From the NCBI GenBank assembly GCA_958510825.1, contig OY294044.1, forward strand, positions 41,638,791 to 41,702,790: a stretch of DNA of 64,000 nt, given 5' to 3'. Source of the stretch: Brachypterus glaber (Eukaryota; Arthropoda; Insecta; Coleoptera; Kateretidae). Positions 45,291-57,399 of this stretch are shown in pieces (within the stretch, counting starts at the first letter, position 1; the number at the start of each line of letters is the position of its first letter). A program made the position numbers and the translations under genes. The notes beneath the pieces are model-generated. The model ran no database searches. It saw only the letters and a list, made by a program, of their open reading frames with translations, and was not told the DNA's origin.

Positions 45291-45662
45291 CAGAATAGGT
45301 ATGAATTAATTTTAGAGGCCTTGACTGGTGACCAAACCAATAGGGTTCTCCACTAAGTCTTGTTTTTAATATTTGAACACTGATTTACAAAGTACTTTAT
45401 AATAGTAAGGTAAATGTAAAGTTATTTTCCTTTTTGATAACGCTAACTATTTTAAAAATCGATTTAAAGTTTAAATTTTTTCGTCGCGCCTTATTTTCTA
45501 CGTCACAGATAGAGACTGCGCAGAAACGACATTTTATTTCTTAGTGTGGCTAAACTGCTAGCGTAGACATAACCTCACTTTTTATCTGTCAGTGGAGAGT
45601 TCCGTGTTAAATTTCGGAATCGGTTTGTTTTTAAAGTTATTTTATTTGTTTTTGCTTTAATT

Positions 45663-46800
45663 ATGGCTTCAGTGGATTTTTTTTGTGAAAGCAAGTAGCG
45701 AAAATTTACTACACGTTAATTACGTGATGGTTAAAGAATTTTTCGCAAAAAACTTGGACTATTTTAGTGTGGAGTTCCGAAGGTTTAAAAATGTATGGTC
45801 AGTATACACTCTTTATTTTAATTTTAGTTTTTACTAAGTTTTTTTTTCTATTTATGTGCATAAACTATTTTTTTGAGTAATTTGTGAAAAATGTGGAGGA
45901 TATTTTAAAACATATTGTATATTTGCAGGACCAGATTATGGAGAAAGATGTTATTGGTTATGTGCAACTAAATCAGAACAAGAGCACTAGTATTTGCACA
46001 GTAAAAAAATTGATGAAAATAATGATGTCATTCTTAGTTGCAAAGTTGTGCAGCTTCTAAAGGTAAATTATTTTAGTTATTTTGGTCTGTGGAATTCTGA
46101 GGTTCTATTTTAAATACCTTATAAAAAGTCAGCTGTTGTGGGGCAATCCCCTAAGCAACAGGAGCCCCAGTCGAGTATATATCTGTGGCTTGGTTCTAAA
46201 AGGGCCAATGTCAAAAATTTTAAACAGATACACTAAGTCAAACAAAATATTGGCTGTTTTAGCAGTTTAACAGACATGTTTATTAAAAACACCCTTGTCA
46301 CTTAAAATCTACACTTATCTCACAAGCACTGACGTTAGCTTTTTTAGGTTATATAGATCTAAGAAAAAGTTAGTTCTACAGTATAACTTATAACAAGGAT
46401 ATTAGTGACATTGGCCCTTTTAGAACCAAGCCATGATATACAACCAGATTTTTTCCTGCGAACTACCCCCCCCCCCGCTCAGAATAAGATTTAACACTTT
46501 CTTGATATTGAGGGCTTTATAACGTAGAGGTGTACCTTCAGTTTTTGGTTTCCGTTCCATGTTATGCAGCCTTCGATATAATTATAGCAAAAGTAAAAAG
46601 CATTTTTAATTGTTCTAGGTGGATATAAGCATGCAATTGCAGAGGTTAAGTGCTACTAGAAAAAACCAGCATTGGCACAAGTGGGCCACAAAATGAAATA
46701 CATCAAGCCCTCTAAATTAAAAATTGGGGGACCCTCTATGTTCTTTGAAGATATAGGAAATTACTTTAGGGTCAGAATTTTAGAAAACAACATAGTTTTC
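45663..46800 (+). pseudogene. SWIM zinc-finger family protein, N-terminal exons, decayed
   Basis: Three exon-like pieces. A (45663-45797) starts ATG and reads ENLLHVNYVMVKEFFAKN and FSVEFRRFKNV after a frameshift; it ends at a weak donor G|GTCAGT. B (45929-46062) follows TTTGCAG and has DVIGYVQLNQNKSTSICTVK; it ends AAG|GTAAAT. C (46619 to about 46800) follows GTTCTAG and has GYKHAIA, then EVKCY and KPALAQVGHKMKYIKPSK. I recognise the layout from arthropod proteins with a SWIM finger (usually GCKHAVA) that may carry a YqaJ-like nuclease further on. Cys to Tyr in the finger, a missing stretch after KHAIA, and stops show decay. A MITE sits in intron B/C. Confidence 0.5.
46187..46432. mobile_element. 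MITE family GCTTGGTTC, copy 2
   Basis: 246 bp with inverted ends GGCTTGGTTCTAAAAGGGCC and complement. The arms are shorter than in copy 1, and the interior is unrelated. It lies in a putative intron of the SWIM-type pseudogene. Confidence 0.8.
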
Positions 46801-46804
46801 CTCA

Positions 46805-47600
46805 AATCCACAAAAAAATAAGTTAGGGTGGGGTAATAAAATTTAAAAAAAGTATTGAAAAACAAACATTTATTTAAATATAAATGTATATTATGTATAT
46901 GAAAATATGTATATGTATGTATATTATATTATGTATATGAAAATTACTTATTTTGGGATTTAATGTAGACATAATTTATTATATAATACAATGATTGTAC
47001 AAATAAATAAATAAACTTAACACAAGATAAATGGAAAAAATACAAGTGACATTCTCATTTTTAATTATAACTTTAAATAATAGTGCTAGTACATGTTCCC
47101 TGCAGAATTGGCACCGAAATTTAAAATCCAAATTCGCTGACTTTTCCCTGACTTGATCATCTGCAACAAAATAAGTACTGTTAGTATTAATTTACATACA
47201 AAAATATTTATTAGTGATCCTCCAAATTTTATGGTTTTATGTCAACTCATTATTAAGTTATAGCTTAGTTTATTGTCTTTCTGGGAAAAAGTTTTCCATA
47301 CAAAAACGTACATTTTTACAGTTAATTTTTATAAAAATTGTTTCATAATATGCAAAAATGCATAACTTAGCTAAACGACCTGCCAGCCGCCAAATTCGCG
47401 CCAAATACCTCTCTCAGATAAACGAGGGGACTTTCTACTAAAAATAAAAAATAAAATTGAAAAAAAAAACAACTTTTTTTGAAAAGAATTTAAAATATAA
47501 AATACATAAAAAATCAGCCCAGATACCCAATATTTACGTTTTTTCAAACACATTAACCCCCCAAAACCCCTATATTATCCATATACAATCCCTGGTGAGA
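46805..47600. other. AT-rich stretch without a recognisable gene
   Basis: 'tatgtatatgaaaat' is repeated at 46890-46945. Otherwise nothing is seen. Confidence 0.4.
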
Positions 47601-47606
47601 TTTTCA

Positions 47607-47874
47607 TACACAGCGTGTCAAAAGTCTGCCCCCCCCCTTTAACTTTTAAATATCAACTTTAAATTGGAAACACTTATAACATAACCCAAATATTTTTTTA
47701 GTATATATTTGATTTGCTTAGGGGGCACAATTGAGACAGGGGGGCAAGGAAAACTTTTTTTAAATGAAAAGGGGTGTATTGTGATACATCATTTTAAAGC
47801 TTATAAAATTTTCAAATTGATATTTTAAGCCATTCAAAAGTTAAGGGGAGGGCGGACTTTTGACACGCTCTGTA
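47607..47874. mobile_element. MITE, about 268 bp, ends TACASAGCGTGTC
   Basis: The inverted ends share the consensus TACASAGCGTGTCAAAAG, continuing 'tcygcccccc' and beyond for about 50 bases. TA may be the target. No ORF. Confidence 0.75.
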
Positions 47875-48235
47875 TAAACAAGCTCTGGTAAAAATGGAGC
47901 CCTTTAGGTTAAAAGGATTAAAAGTTACCTCAAAAGTTATAGACTCCATAAAGAGGCAGAAAAAAAAATGTTAAAATCTTTTTTTTTACCTATCTCGACT
48001 AGGTACTTAATTATAAAAAAAATCAAGTAAAATAAAATTTTAAGTCAATCGCAAAACTTGTTTTAGGTGAAAGTAAAAAAAGTGCAACTTTGCTTGTGGC
48101 TGGCAAATTTAAGAAAAATGGCGCGCCGAAAAATGCCTCGTCGGCGGCAAAATCAAACTATAATAAAAAAATTATGCATATATTTTTTACATATACATAC
48201 CGCCCGTTTGAAAGTAAACAAAACCTATGAAACAA

Positions 48236-48315
48236 AGATCAAGGCTGACGTGTGTTTTTTTTTTAATAAAATACAGAGCGTCGCACGGACCGTCTCCCCA
48301 TGTCAGCCTTGATCT
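48236..48315. repeat. Small inverted-repeat element, 80 bp
   Basis: AGATCAAGGCTGAC at 48236 is inverted at 48302-48315. About 50 bases lie between. It sits just downstream (minus strand) of the THAP exon. Confidence 0.6.
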
Positions 48316-48424
48316 GGTCGTTCTAACTTCGTTTTCTGTTTTGTATAATCTGAAATGCTAATGTTTTGTTCTCGAATAAAAAGTAATAGTCGTATTTTAG
48401 TAAATATATATTTTTTAAACTTAC

Positions 48425-48606
48425 TTCAAAATGGTCCTTGCAGCAGAACAACCCACCTACAGATTTGTTGGGCACCCAAGGTTGTTGAAGAACAGATATC
48501 CATAACTTCCTCACAGCATCTGCTTTTGGGACAGTAAAAAATACTTTTTTGCAGTTTTTTGAGGAATTTCTGCAACTTGGCAAAAAACAGTTTTTGACAT
48601 CCATGC
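48425..48606 (-). CDS. THAP zinc-finger exon
   Basis: Minus strand. The exon begins after an acceptor (AACTTTTAG), with ATG two bases on at 48604, and ends at a consensus donor GAA|GTAAGT. It codes for 60 residues that form most of a THAP domain: Cys6, Cys11 (C-x4-C), Trp35, and CKDHF (Cys55, His58). THAP domains bind DNA in transposases such as P elements and Kolobok and in host regulators. No stop or frameshift lies in the exon. A weak acceptor at about 48330 could start the next exon, but that frame stops soon. The exon lies between short similar inverted ends at 45500 and 49474, so a transposon origin is more likely than a host gene. Confidence 0.65.
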
Positions 48607-48609
48607 CTA

Positions 48610-49450
48610 AAAGTTAAACACAAGAGTAACTAATTTAGTTCTATAAATAAAAAACTAAACATTATTCTTGAAACATTTGGTATGTATTTTTTTAATGTTT
48701 CGAGTAGGGATTAAGCCCTTGATATAAAATTTGTTAAATTCTTTTTAGAATTAATAAATGTATTAATATTTTTATATTATTATTGTGCATAGTATGCATA
48801 TTATGCACTGTGTTAACACGTTGTCTGCGGATGCATATTTTGAATATATTCTTGAGTACCATACATACATACATGTATAATATGGTCCATTTACTTGTCT
48901 GCGGATAATGCCCTTAAGGACTTGTACAGTTTTTTAATCTAATTATTACACAATTATAAATGAGAAATTTATAAAGCTATTTGTGGCATTAACATATGTT
49001 AAAAAATTATATATGATATTTTCTCGTCATAGAGAAACTTCCATTATGGTCTGTATAAAGCTGAAAGTCCTTTAAACATAAGTTTACTATATTTCAAGAA
49101 TGCTTTCACAAAAACTTCAGATTTTAACCAAAAGTTTTCTATATGGTAAAAAATCTGGTTCAATGTCAAGGCCTCAAATCGTACTGTAAAATTGTTTCGC
49201 AAAGGACTTTTTAGCTTATAGCGGCTATAATATAGCTAGTATGTATTATAAAAAAACACCATTACATTTAGTTTCTTTGCTTACCTTTTTAATGCACTAT
49301 ACACTGTCTTGAAATATAAAAAGTCCAGAAAACACACACCAAATATAACTAAAAGTGAATAAAACACAAAACTAGAAAAACATCTAACCTCACTCGATGA
49401 CAGACAAAACAATCAGAGTAGCCAACGTATAAAATCGAAACTGAGTTGAA
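48610..49450. other. AT-rich stretch without a recognisable gene
   Basis: 'tgtctgcggat' occurs twice (48815 and 48897). No ORF or ends are seen. The first non-coding exon and promoter of the THAP gene would lie here if it is a gene. Confidence 0.4.
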
Positions 49451-49802
49451 GTGCGCAAACTCTGTCTGTTACGTTTTCAGTGGAGCGGGAAAAAATTATT
49501 CAAATTTTATAATTTTTTTTCTCCTGTTTAAGTGGACTAAAAAATAAATAAATAGCATATATATTATAATTAGAATATCTAGTTTTTAAAAATAATTAAA
49601 ACCAAAAATCGAAGAAGACCCTATTATAATTATACTTAGAATTATAATGCACGTTGCACATCGATTCATTGTGAATAGGTCAATAAAATTAGGTGTGACG
49701 TCACACCCGACCTAACATCCCTTCCCCCATGTCACACTTCGTCACAAATGCCTGACCCCCCTCCCTCTAAAGATGTGGCGTATTTTATGTAGGACCCCTT
49801 AC

Positions 49803-50998
49803 TATACACGATGTATTTGATATAGCGTCGGAAATTTTAACAGATGATTCTACATCATAAAATATGACAAAAAGTTCCTATAAACAAATGTCTAAAAATG
49901 CGTCATAAGGGAGCTACGCCCCTTTGAAAGTGGCTAAAAAAATCGGTTTTTATTTAATAACTCAGGAACCCATTGAGATATATCAACGAGGTTTTGCACG
50001 TCAACTAATCCTTCCAAGGCCCGTTTTTATGTGTTATTTTCATGTACTTATTTCAACCAGGGGTGTGCGAAACGGGGGGGGGGGCTTATCAGTTTTTTGT
50101 CCAAAATTTTTTTCTGTGTAACTTTTTTGCAATTTTATTTTTGAAATATGATTCCTCAGGTCAAAATTCATAAAAAAGGTACTCTTGTTGTAATATTGTA
50201 GGATTAACCGTTTTCGAGAAAAATTCATTTGAAGGTGAAATTCCACGGTTCGAGGACGAACAATTAAATACTAAAATGTTGAAAACCAAAATTTTAATGA
50301 TGCAGGGCGAATTTACATTAAAAACTAAGAAAAAAACCTTATACACAGGTACTTCCAAAAATCAATCTTAATGGAACTATGGTCTCCTAAATATGCACCA
50401 TTTTTAAAGGGCTATGGTAGCTTTAAAAGCGTTTTTTCGACCTACATGTATGGAAACTTTTTTTCTTAGTTTTTGATGTAGAATAACATTGCATCATTAA
50501 AATTTTGGTTTTTCGACATTTTAGTATTTAATTTTTCGTCCTCGAACCGTAAAATTTCACCTTCAAATGAACTTTTCTCGAAAACGGTTAATCCTACAGT
50601 ATTACAACAAGAGTACCTTTTTTATGTATTTTGACCTGAGGAATCATATTTCAAAAATAAAATTGCAAAAAAGTTACACAGAAAAAGTTTGGGACAAAAA
50701 ACTGATAAGGCCCCCCCGTTTTGCACACCCCTGGTTTAAATAAGTATGTGAAAATGACATAAAAAGATGGGCCTTATTAGGATTAATTTACGTGCAAAAA
50801 CCTCGTTAACATATCTCAAAGTGTTCCTGAGTTATTAAATAAAAACCGATTTTTTTAGCCAATTTCAAAGGGGCGTAGTTCCCTTATGACGCATTTATAG
50901 ACATATGTTTATAGGAACTTTTTGTCATATTTTATCATGTAGAATCACCTGTTAAAATTTCCTACGCTATTTAAAATGCACCCTGTATACAGGGTTAT
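49803..50998. repeat. Long palindromic foldback element FB-A, copy 2
   Basis: The left arm 49803 to about 50395 is found inverted in the right arm to 50998, centre near 50400. The ends are ATACACGATGTATTTGATAT and its inverted relative. It matches the inner palindrome of copy 1 (2057-3236), including the 'caggggtgtgcgaaacgggg' block at 50058 and its inverse at 50720. The outer arms of copy 1 are missing here. Confidence 0.88.
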
Positions 50999-50999
50999 T

Positions 51000-52570
51000 C
51001 ACGGAAGTGGCCTATTAAAAGTTTATGGAGAACCAATAATTTTAAAAATCTGATATTTTGCACTTTAGACTTTTTGAATGTGGTTAATCAATTAAAAATA
51101 TTTTTATGCTTGTACCGGAAGTGGCACTTAACTTAGTTTTTTAAATGGAATACCCCATATGTTTTTTAATTTTTAAAATTCTAATTAAATTTTCTTTATT
51201 TTGATGTGTAACACTTTATGTCTATCTCTGGTAGTTTTTGTTATTCAAGTTTTTAGCAAAAAAATAGCAAACTCAAACACCTCTAAAAAAAAAATTCTCC
51301 TTTATTTTTTAAATTGGAGAAAAGTTATTTTGTAGTTTACTTAATTATCCTAAGCTGCAATAGAACCCAAAAAATTATACAGGGTGTCTCACAAAGCAGG
51401 TAAAATCTAACAAATTTAAAATACGCATAACTTTTTTAATGGCATCCTATATATTTTTTTATTTAGTTAAATAAAGAATTAAATTTGCTTTAAAATTAAA
51501 ATTTGTTATACCTATTAATCAAGTAGGTCAGTAAAATGAATCGATTTATATTTAGGTATTTACCTTAAGGGCCATTAATATTAACCGTAAAAGTAAAATC
51601 CCTTTTGAAATTAACTAAAATATTTTTGAAAATCATCAGGTTTTAAGGCCTGTACTTTTTTCTTTTTGTCATCGTGAATCTTGTGGTTTTTTAAGATTCT
51701 TTTGGGTGCTTGAATAGGAAATTCCCAATCGCGACTAGCTGCAGGAATGTAGACATGTGGATGAGCATAAAAAGTAACCCAAAACACTGAATTAATTATC
51801 TTCGTTGCTTCTAATTGGTTTTGTTAGAGATTTTACTGCGTTTTCTTTCCCAAATTGGAAAAAATTTGTGTGAATTCTTCTAATTTTTTTACATGGCAGT
51901 CTTTGTAAATCAGGATATTTTTTATTAAATTTTCTGCAGGTTCTACTAATTATTTAATCAGTTTCACTAAAAATAGCAAATAAATCCAAAATAATAGGGT
52001 AAGAATAAGCATCTGCCATTATTTTTCTCTAATTTATCAATATGACATTTAAGTCAACGAAATAAAAACGAAATTTCATTAACCGGCTTACTTGATTAAA
52101 TACAACTTTAAAAATTTACAGAAATCTGCGTTTTTTTTTCAACAATTTGCAAATAACTCGAAAACGGTTAAAATAGCAAATTCAAGCACCCCTAAAAAAA
52201 TAATTTCTCCTTTATTTTTTAAATTGGAGAACAGTCGTTTTGTAGTTTACTCAATAATACTTACTCGAATTTTCCTAAACTACAACAGAACCCAAAAATT
52301 TATACAGAGTGTCTCAGAAAGCAGGTAAAATCTAACAAATTTAAAATACTCATAACTCATTTTTTTAAATGGCACCCTATATATTTTTTTATTTAGTTAA
52401 ATAAATAATTAAATTTGCTTTTAAATGAATACCCTATACCTAACATTAACCGTTTTCGAGTTATTTGCAAATTATTGTAAAAAAGCCGTATTTCTATTAA
52501 AAGTTGTTATACTTGTTAATCAAGTAGCGCAGTAAAATGAATCAATTTGTATTTAGGTATTTACCTTAAG
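51000..52570 (-). pseudogene. Remnant of a DNA transposon with a DUF4817-like HTH protein, copy A
   Basis: On the minus strand of 51650-52030 broken frames read LINKKYPDLQRLPCKKIRRI-like (KKYPDLQRLPCKKIRRI), TNFFQFGKENAVKSL, then FYAHPHVYIPAASRDWEFP and RILKNHKIHDDKK. The order YPD - FG - NPHVSIR..S...GIS..S..RIL..HK is that of the N-terminal helix-turn-helix (DUF4817) of certain insect Tc1/mariner-like transposases. Around it lie two copies of a noncoding module with 'tacagggtgtctcacaaagc' (51374 and 52303) and a 'ctttattttttaaattggag' block. No DDE part is seen. Confidence 0.5.
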
Positions 52571-53597
52571 CACGGTAAAAATAAATTACATTAAATTACA
52601 TATTCCGTAAATGGTAATATGTTGCCATAGACCGGAATGGTAAAAATTACATAGTCCATAATGGCAATATTTTGCACAGACTGGAACGGTAAAAATTACA
52701 TAGTCCAGAATCGTAATATTTTGCATAGACCGAAACGCTAAAAATTACATAGTCCATAATGGTTTGGACTTGAAATTTGAAAAGAATTATTTACTACTTA
52801 GAAAATGTTTGTTCCCAATTACAAGTCTCTGTGTTAAAGCTTTTTTGAAATATCGTAGCGTGAAGTTCATTTGGTTTAATAAACCAAACGATTTGCACCC
52901 TTAGTACGAGTATAAACTGCATACATCTTTCTTTAAAGATCTATTGGTTGATAAAGATTGTAATTTATAATGAACGTAAATTTTAGACCACAAATAAAGC
53001 ATTTAAATATCGTACATAAATAATATTTACCTTTTTTTACACTTTTAACACTTTAACCTGGCAGCATGCGTCGCTATCTCTCTAACAATAACAATATTAA
53101 ACGGTCCGTCTCATGATGCGACGCCTCTTGGTTATTGTTCAAAGCGCACGCGCATCTTAAAATAACATAGCCCGACATTGTAAAATCATGTAAAAATATA
53201 TAAATCAATGTAAATATATTTATTTACATTATTTTAAATTCTTTTACATTATTTTACATTCTTTTACATTCTTTTACATTCTTTTACATTCTTTTACATT
53301 CTTTTACATTCTTTTACATTCTTTTACATTCTTTTACATTCTTTTACATTCTTTTACATTCTTTTACATTCTTTTACATTCTTTTACATTCTTTTACATT
53401 CTTTTACATTCTTTTACATTCTTTTACATTCTTTTACATTCTTTTACATTCTTTTACATTCTTTTACATTCTTTTACATTATTTTACATTATTTTACATA
53501 AATTCATGAATTATGCATAGTCCAGAATAGTAAATTTACTATTCCGTACTATGTAAATTCATGTATTTTTACATTATTTTACATGCAGTTTTTACAT
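52571..53597. repeat. Insertion with tandem repeats inside the DUF4817-type repeat
   Basis: By comparison with 51560-51580, where 'ttaccttaag' runs directly to 'attaatattaacc', about 1 kb has been inserted here. It has three units of about 49 bp ('aaaaattacatagtcc', 52594-52765) at the left, a 10-bp array at 53229-53500, and ends that are loosely inverted (attacat / atgtaaaa blocks). Confidence 0.65.
53229..53500. repeat. (CTTTTACATT)n 10-bp tandem array
   Basis: About 25 copies of CTTTTACATT, almost all identical in 53251-53480, with ATTTTACATT variants at both ends. Confidence 0.97.
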
Positions 53598-54060
53598 TAA
53601 TATTAACCTTAAAAGTAAAGTCCCCTTTTGAAATTAACTAAAATATTTTTGAAAATCATCAGGTGCATCTTGTGGTTTTTAAAGGTTCTTTGGATACTTG
53701 AATAGGAAATTACCAATCGTGACTAGCTGCAGGAATTTAGACATGTGGATGAGCATAAAAGTAACCCAAAACATTGAATTAATTATCTTCGTTGCTTCTA
53801 ATTGGTTTTGTTAGAGATTTCACTGCGTTTTCTGTCCAAAATTGAAAAAAAAAAATGTGTGAATTCTTCTAATTTTTTTACATAGCAGTCTTTGTAAATC
53901 AGGATATTTTTTATTAAATTTTCTGCAGGTTCTACTAATTATTTAATCAGTTTCACTAAAAATAGCAGATAAATCCAAAATAATAGGGTAAGAATAAGCC
54001 TCTGCCATTATTTTACTCTAATTTATCAAGATGATATTTAAGTCAACGAATGCAAAAATT
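53598..54060 (-). pseudogene. DUF4817-type transposon remnant, copy B
   Basis: It is about 90 percent alike, by eye, to 51575-52040, with the same minus-strand HTH remnants (FYAHPHV, PAAS) and additional indels. Not coding. Confidence 0.5.
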
Positions 54061-54092
54061 TAGATTTTCGTCCATCTTTTTTTTTCTCAGCC

Positions 54093-54311
54093 CAAAGTAC
54101 CATGGTACCATTTAAAAGTGCAAGAAATATGAAAACGATCTATGCGCTAACTTTTTACACAAGTCAAATAATTTCAATTTTAATTGTTAATTAAAAATTA
54201 AAATTATAGTCAAAACGAAAAAAAAAAGGTAATTATTCCACTTGTATTAAAAGCATTTGTATCGTTTCCATATTTCTTGCCCGTTTAAATGGTACCATCG
54301 TACCAGGGGTG
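54093..54311. mobile_element. MITE with ~46-bp inverted ends
   Basis: The left end contains GTACCATGGTACCATTTAAA and the 'gcaagaaatatgaaaacgat' block; the inverse is at 54261-54306. The interior is AT-rich. No ORF. Confidence 0.7.
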
Positions 54312-54329
54312 CACATGGGTACCAAATTT

Positions 54330-56500
54330 AAGAACCGCTTAAAACCTCGTAATTTAAAGAATTATACAAGTTAAAAAAATATTTATTTTTTTAGCATTTT
54401 TGGTGTCCATTAGAGTTTAATATTAGATGTCATGGCGCACCTAGTTAAAAAAATAAAACAAAATAAAAATAAAATTTGACATTTGAAATGTAACTTATCA
54501 ATGTTTTCAGAAAAGTGTACAGATTCCAAAAATGTAATTAATGACTTTTTTTTAGATCTCGCACTTAAAATGTGAAAGTTATAAGGAAGTAGAAAAATAT
54601 TGTTTTATATCTCAGAAGTTAAGGTTCCTTAAGTACATTATAGGTACCAAATTTCAAAATTTTATCTTTACAAATACAGATTCTAAGGTGGGTGTACACT
54701 AGGGTGGGTCAAAAAAACCGAATATTTTTTTTACTTTATACTCTGAAAAATCGGTTGCTAGACACCTCTAGAAAATTCTCACAAATATGAGCTCTTAATT
54801 TTGATAAAAAGGTTCTCCGCTTTACAATTTTCCATTTTTTCCAGTGTTAGAAACAAAAATTCATATCTCTTTGACAACTGTTCGTTAAAAAGTATTTCTT
54901 CTCATATTCTTGTAGGAAATCAAACGCTCTACAAAAAAGGTCTCTTACAATTTTTTCGTAAACCTCACCGTTTAAAAGATATCAAACGTTAAAGTTTAAT
55001 TATTTTAGGAGACTTTTCTGTTTTGGTTTTGAATTTTATAACTCGCTTACAAAACATTGTTATGAATTGCGCAATTCATAGTTTTGTAGGAAATTAACTG
55101 CTCTACAAAGTGGTCTCTTATGATTTGTGATTAAATTAATTTTTTGACTTGACAAGAATTCAATTTTACAATATACATATTATTATCAACCACTTAAAGG
55201 ATTGAGTGCAAAAATACTAATACCTAGATAAAATACCTGATAAATAAAGTGATGCTACTGTCTTTCTTCGAAGACCTCACCTTGAACCTGGATTTTTCAC
55301 ACTTTCTTCAGTCTGTCACAAACTTTTTCTTCTCTCGTCATTTTGTTTTTGATTAAAATACTAAATTTCTAATATTAAACAAGCGAACACGACGACCATA
55401 ACAATTGTATTCCTGCAAATAACAAAGGTAAAAATGGCTGTCACACAAAGCCGTAGGTGAATTTTAGAGAGGCATTCGCAGTAACCCGTTATGTATTTTC
55501 TAATTACTAGTGTTTTTGTAAGAATAACATACATACCTAAACCATTTTCAAAAAGGTTTACAAAACCATCAAATCAACGTGTTTAGCGAGATCTGTCATT
55601 TCCAAATATTTGTACTAACTGATGCGGTTAACACAGGCTCCTCGCTGCAAATCGCCCTGATCGCAGCGCTACTGGTGGTTGTTTTTTACAAGGCCATTTA
55701 AAACATAGTTCAGGGTCACCCATTCAAGTTACGTATATAGAGGTTAATATATGGCCGTAAATATGTATCTGGAAACAATACACCGGCGTCGGCCTATAAT
55801 TTTTATGCTTGCAGCAAAAATATTTCATACTAAAATATTTGTTCTCTGTGTGTAATGTCCACAGTGAAGAAAATATTACGAAATGAAAAGTTTACATATC
55901 TTCACGGCTTGTTTATAATAAAATAGGTTGATGATAAGATAAAAATATATTTTTAACAATGAGTATGGTAATAATTAGTAACATAGTCAAAATTTATTAC
56001 TATTTAGTTTCGAAATATAAAGTTATCAGTCAGAGATTATTTGAATTGATTAGTGAGCTACATTTTGTACTGTGCTTTGTTCCAAATACGGGTGTGTTCA
56101 TGGAAACTTACCCTACTAAAGATAAATTAACTATGAAAATATTTGAAGTAGGCACAAATTTTTTTAACGGTTGTCCTAAAATAATTATTTTATAATTATA
56201 ATTTATCAAATATTCAGATATGGATTTGGATGAAAAACTCGTCGCTTATTACACCCAAACCCCTTTAACTTTCATAAAAAATTGTATTTGCTATATTTTT
56301 GGTTAAATGTGGTCCAAATGTCAAGATAATTATTTTATTGAATTGTATCGAACAAAATAAAATGCAGCAGCATACTAACCCGAGATTTTCTTAGGGAAAA
56401 GATATAAAAGCTCACATAAAGATATTCTGCAGAGTGTCTTAGGACTGATAACTTGATGATGATGATAAACTAAAGCTTAACTTAAAATATCTGCTTCTTT
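54330..56500. other. AT-rich stretch without a recognisable gene
   Basis: 'ctagggtgggtcaaaaaaac' at 54704 looks like a transposon end, but no partner is seen. The ORFs at 54801-54992 and 55959-56195 show no motif. 'aagtttacatatcttcacgg' at 55889 resembles the outer arm of FB-A copy 1 (about 3250). Confidence 0.4.
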
Positions 56501-56509
56501 ATTGTAAAA

Positions 56510-57010
56510 ATACTAATTCACTAGAAAGATAACATAGCTTTCTTTCTTTCTCGTTCGAATATAATTAGTAGAGCCTGCAGAAAATTTAATACAAAATATC
56601 CTGATTTACGAAGACTGCCATGTAACAAATTTAGAAGAATACACACAATTTTTTTCCAATTTGGGAAAAAAAACGTAGTAAAATCTCTAACCAAACAAAT
56701 TAGAAGCAACGAAGATAATTAAGTCAATGATTTGGCTGACTTTTATGCTCATCCACATGGCTAAATTCCTGCAGCTAGTCACAATTGGGAATTTCCTATT
56801 CAAGCATCCAAAGAATCTTAAAAAACCACAAGATGCACGATTACCAAAAGAAAAAAGTACAGGCCTTAAAACCCGATGATGTTCATATATATTTTAGTTA
56901 ATGTCAAAAGGGACTTTACTTTTAGGGTTAATGTTGATGGCCCTTAAGGTAAATACCTAAATACAAATCGATTCATTTTACTGGCTTTTGATTAACAAGT
57001 ATAACAAACT
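56510..57010 (+). pseudogene. DUF4817-type transposon remnant, copy C (inverted)
   Basis: It matches 51510-52000 in reverse complement, so here the broken HTH frames read on the plus strand (ISRLPCN-like, then DFYAHPHG, IPAASHNWEFP). Stops and frameshifts abound. Confidence 0.5.
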
Positions 57011-57235
57011 TTAATACAAATACGGCTTTATCACAATAATAATAAACGGACGCTCAGTGGCCAAACCTAAAAAACATCAGAAAACGTTATAATAACTTGC
57101 TAGGAACCTACTGGTAAAGAAATTAGATGGAGGTCAACTTGCTTAGCTGTTTATAATTTAGTTCAGCGCTCTGGCCACTTGAGGCGCTGTCTTCAGTTTG
57201 GTGTTTATGCGTGTATTTGTTTTGACTACTCCGGT

Positions 57236-57395
57236 AGGTTTACTCAGCGTCCGTTTGGAGTTTATTTAAATTATCATTCCACAGGTTTACTCAGCGTCCG
57301 TTTGGTGTTTATTTATATTACCATTCCACAGGTTTACTTAGCGTCCGTTTGGTGTTTATTTAAAATATCATGCCACAGGTTTACTCAGCGTCCAA
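57236..57395. repeat. 47-bp minisatellite, about 3.4 copies
   Basis: 'ggtttactcagcgtccgttt' starts recur at exact 47-base steps (57241, 57288, 57335, 57382). Changes between units are few. Confidence 0.92.
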
Positions 57396-57399
57396 CTTA

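Larger units (their letters stand above)
45500..49474. mobile_element. Possible old DNA transposon with SWIM-type and THAP-domain genes
   Basis: A sequence with consensus ACGTMACAGAYAGAG followed by a TGCGCA box lies at 45500-45522 and inverted at 49452-49474. Between them are a plus-strand SWIM-type pseudogene, a minus-strand THAP exon and three MITEs. The inverted similarity is only about 22 bases and no target duplication is seen, so the boundaries are tentative. Confidence 0.3.

Noticed and set aside
55959..56195. 78-residue plus-strand frame, hydrophobic
   Set aside because: Typical AT-rich chance frame with no motif, neighbour or splice context.
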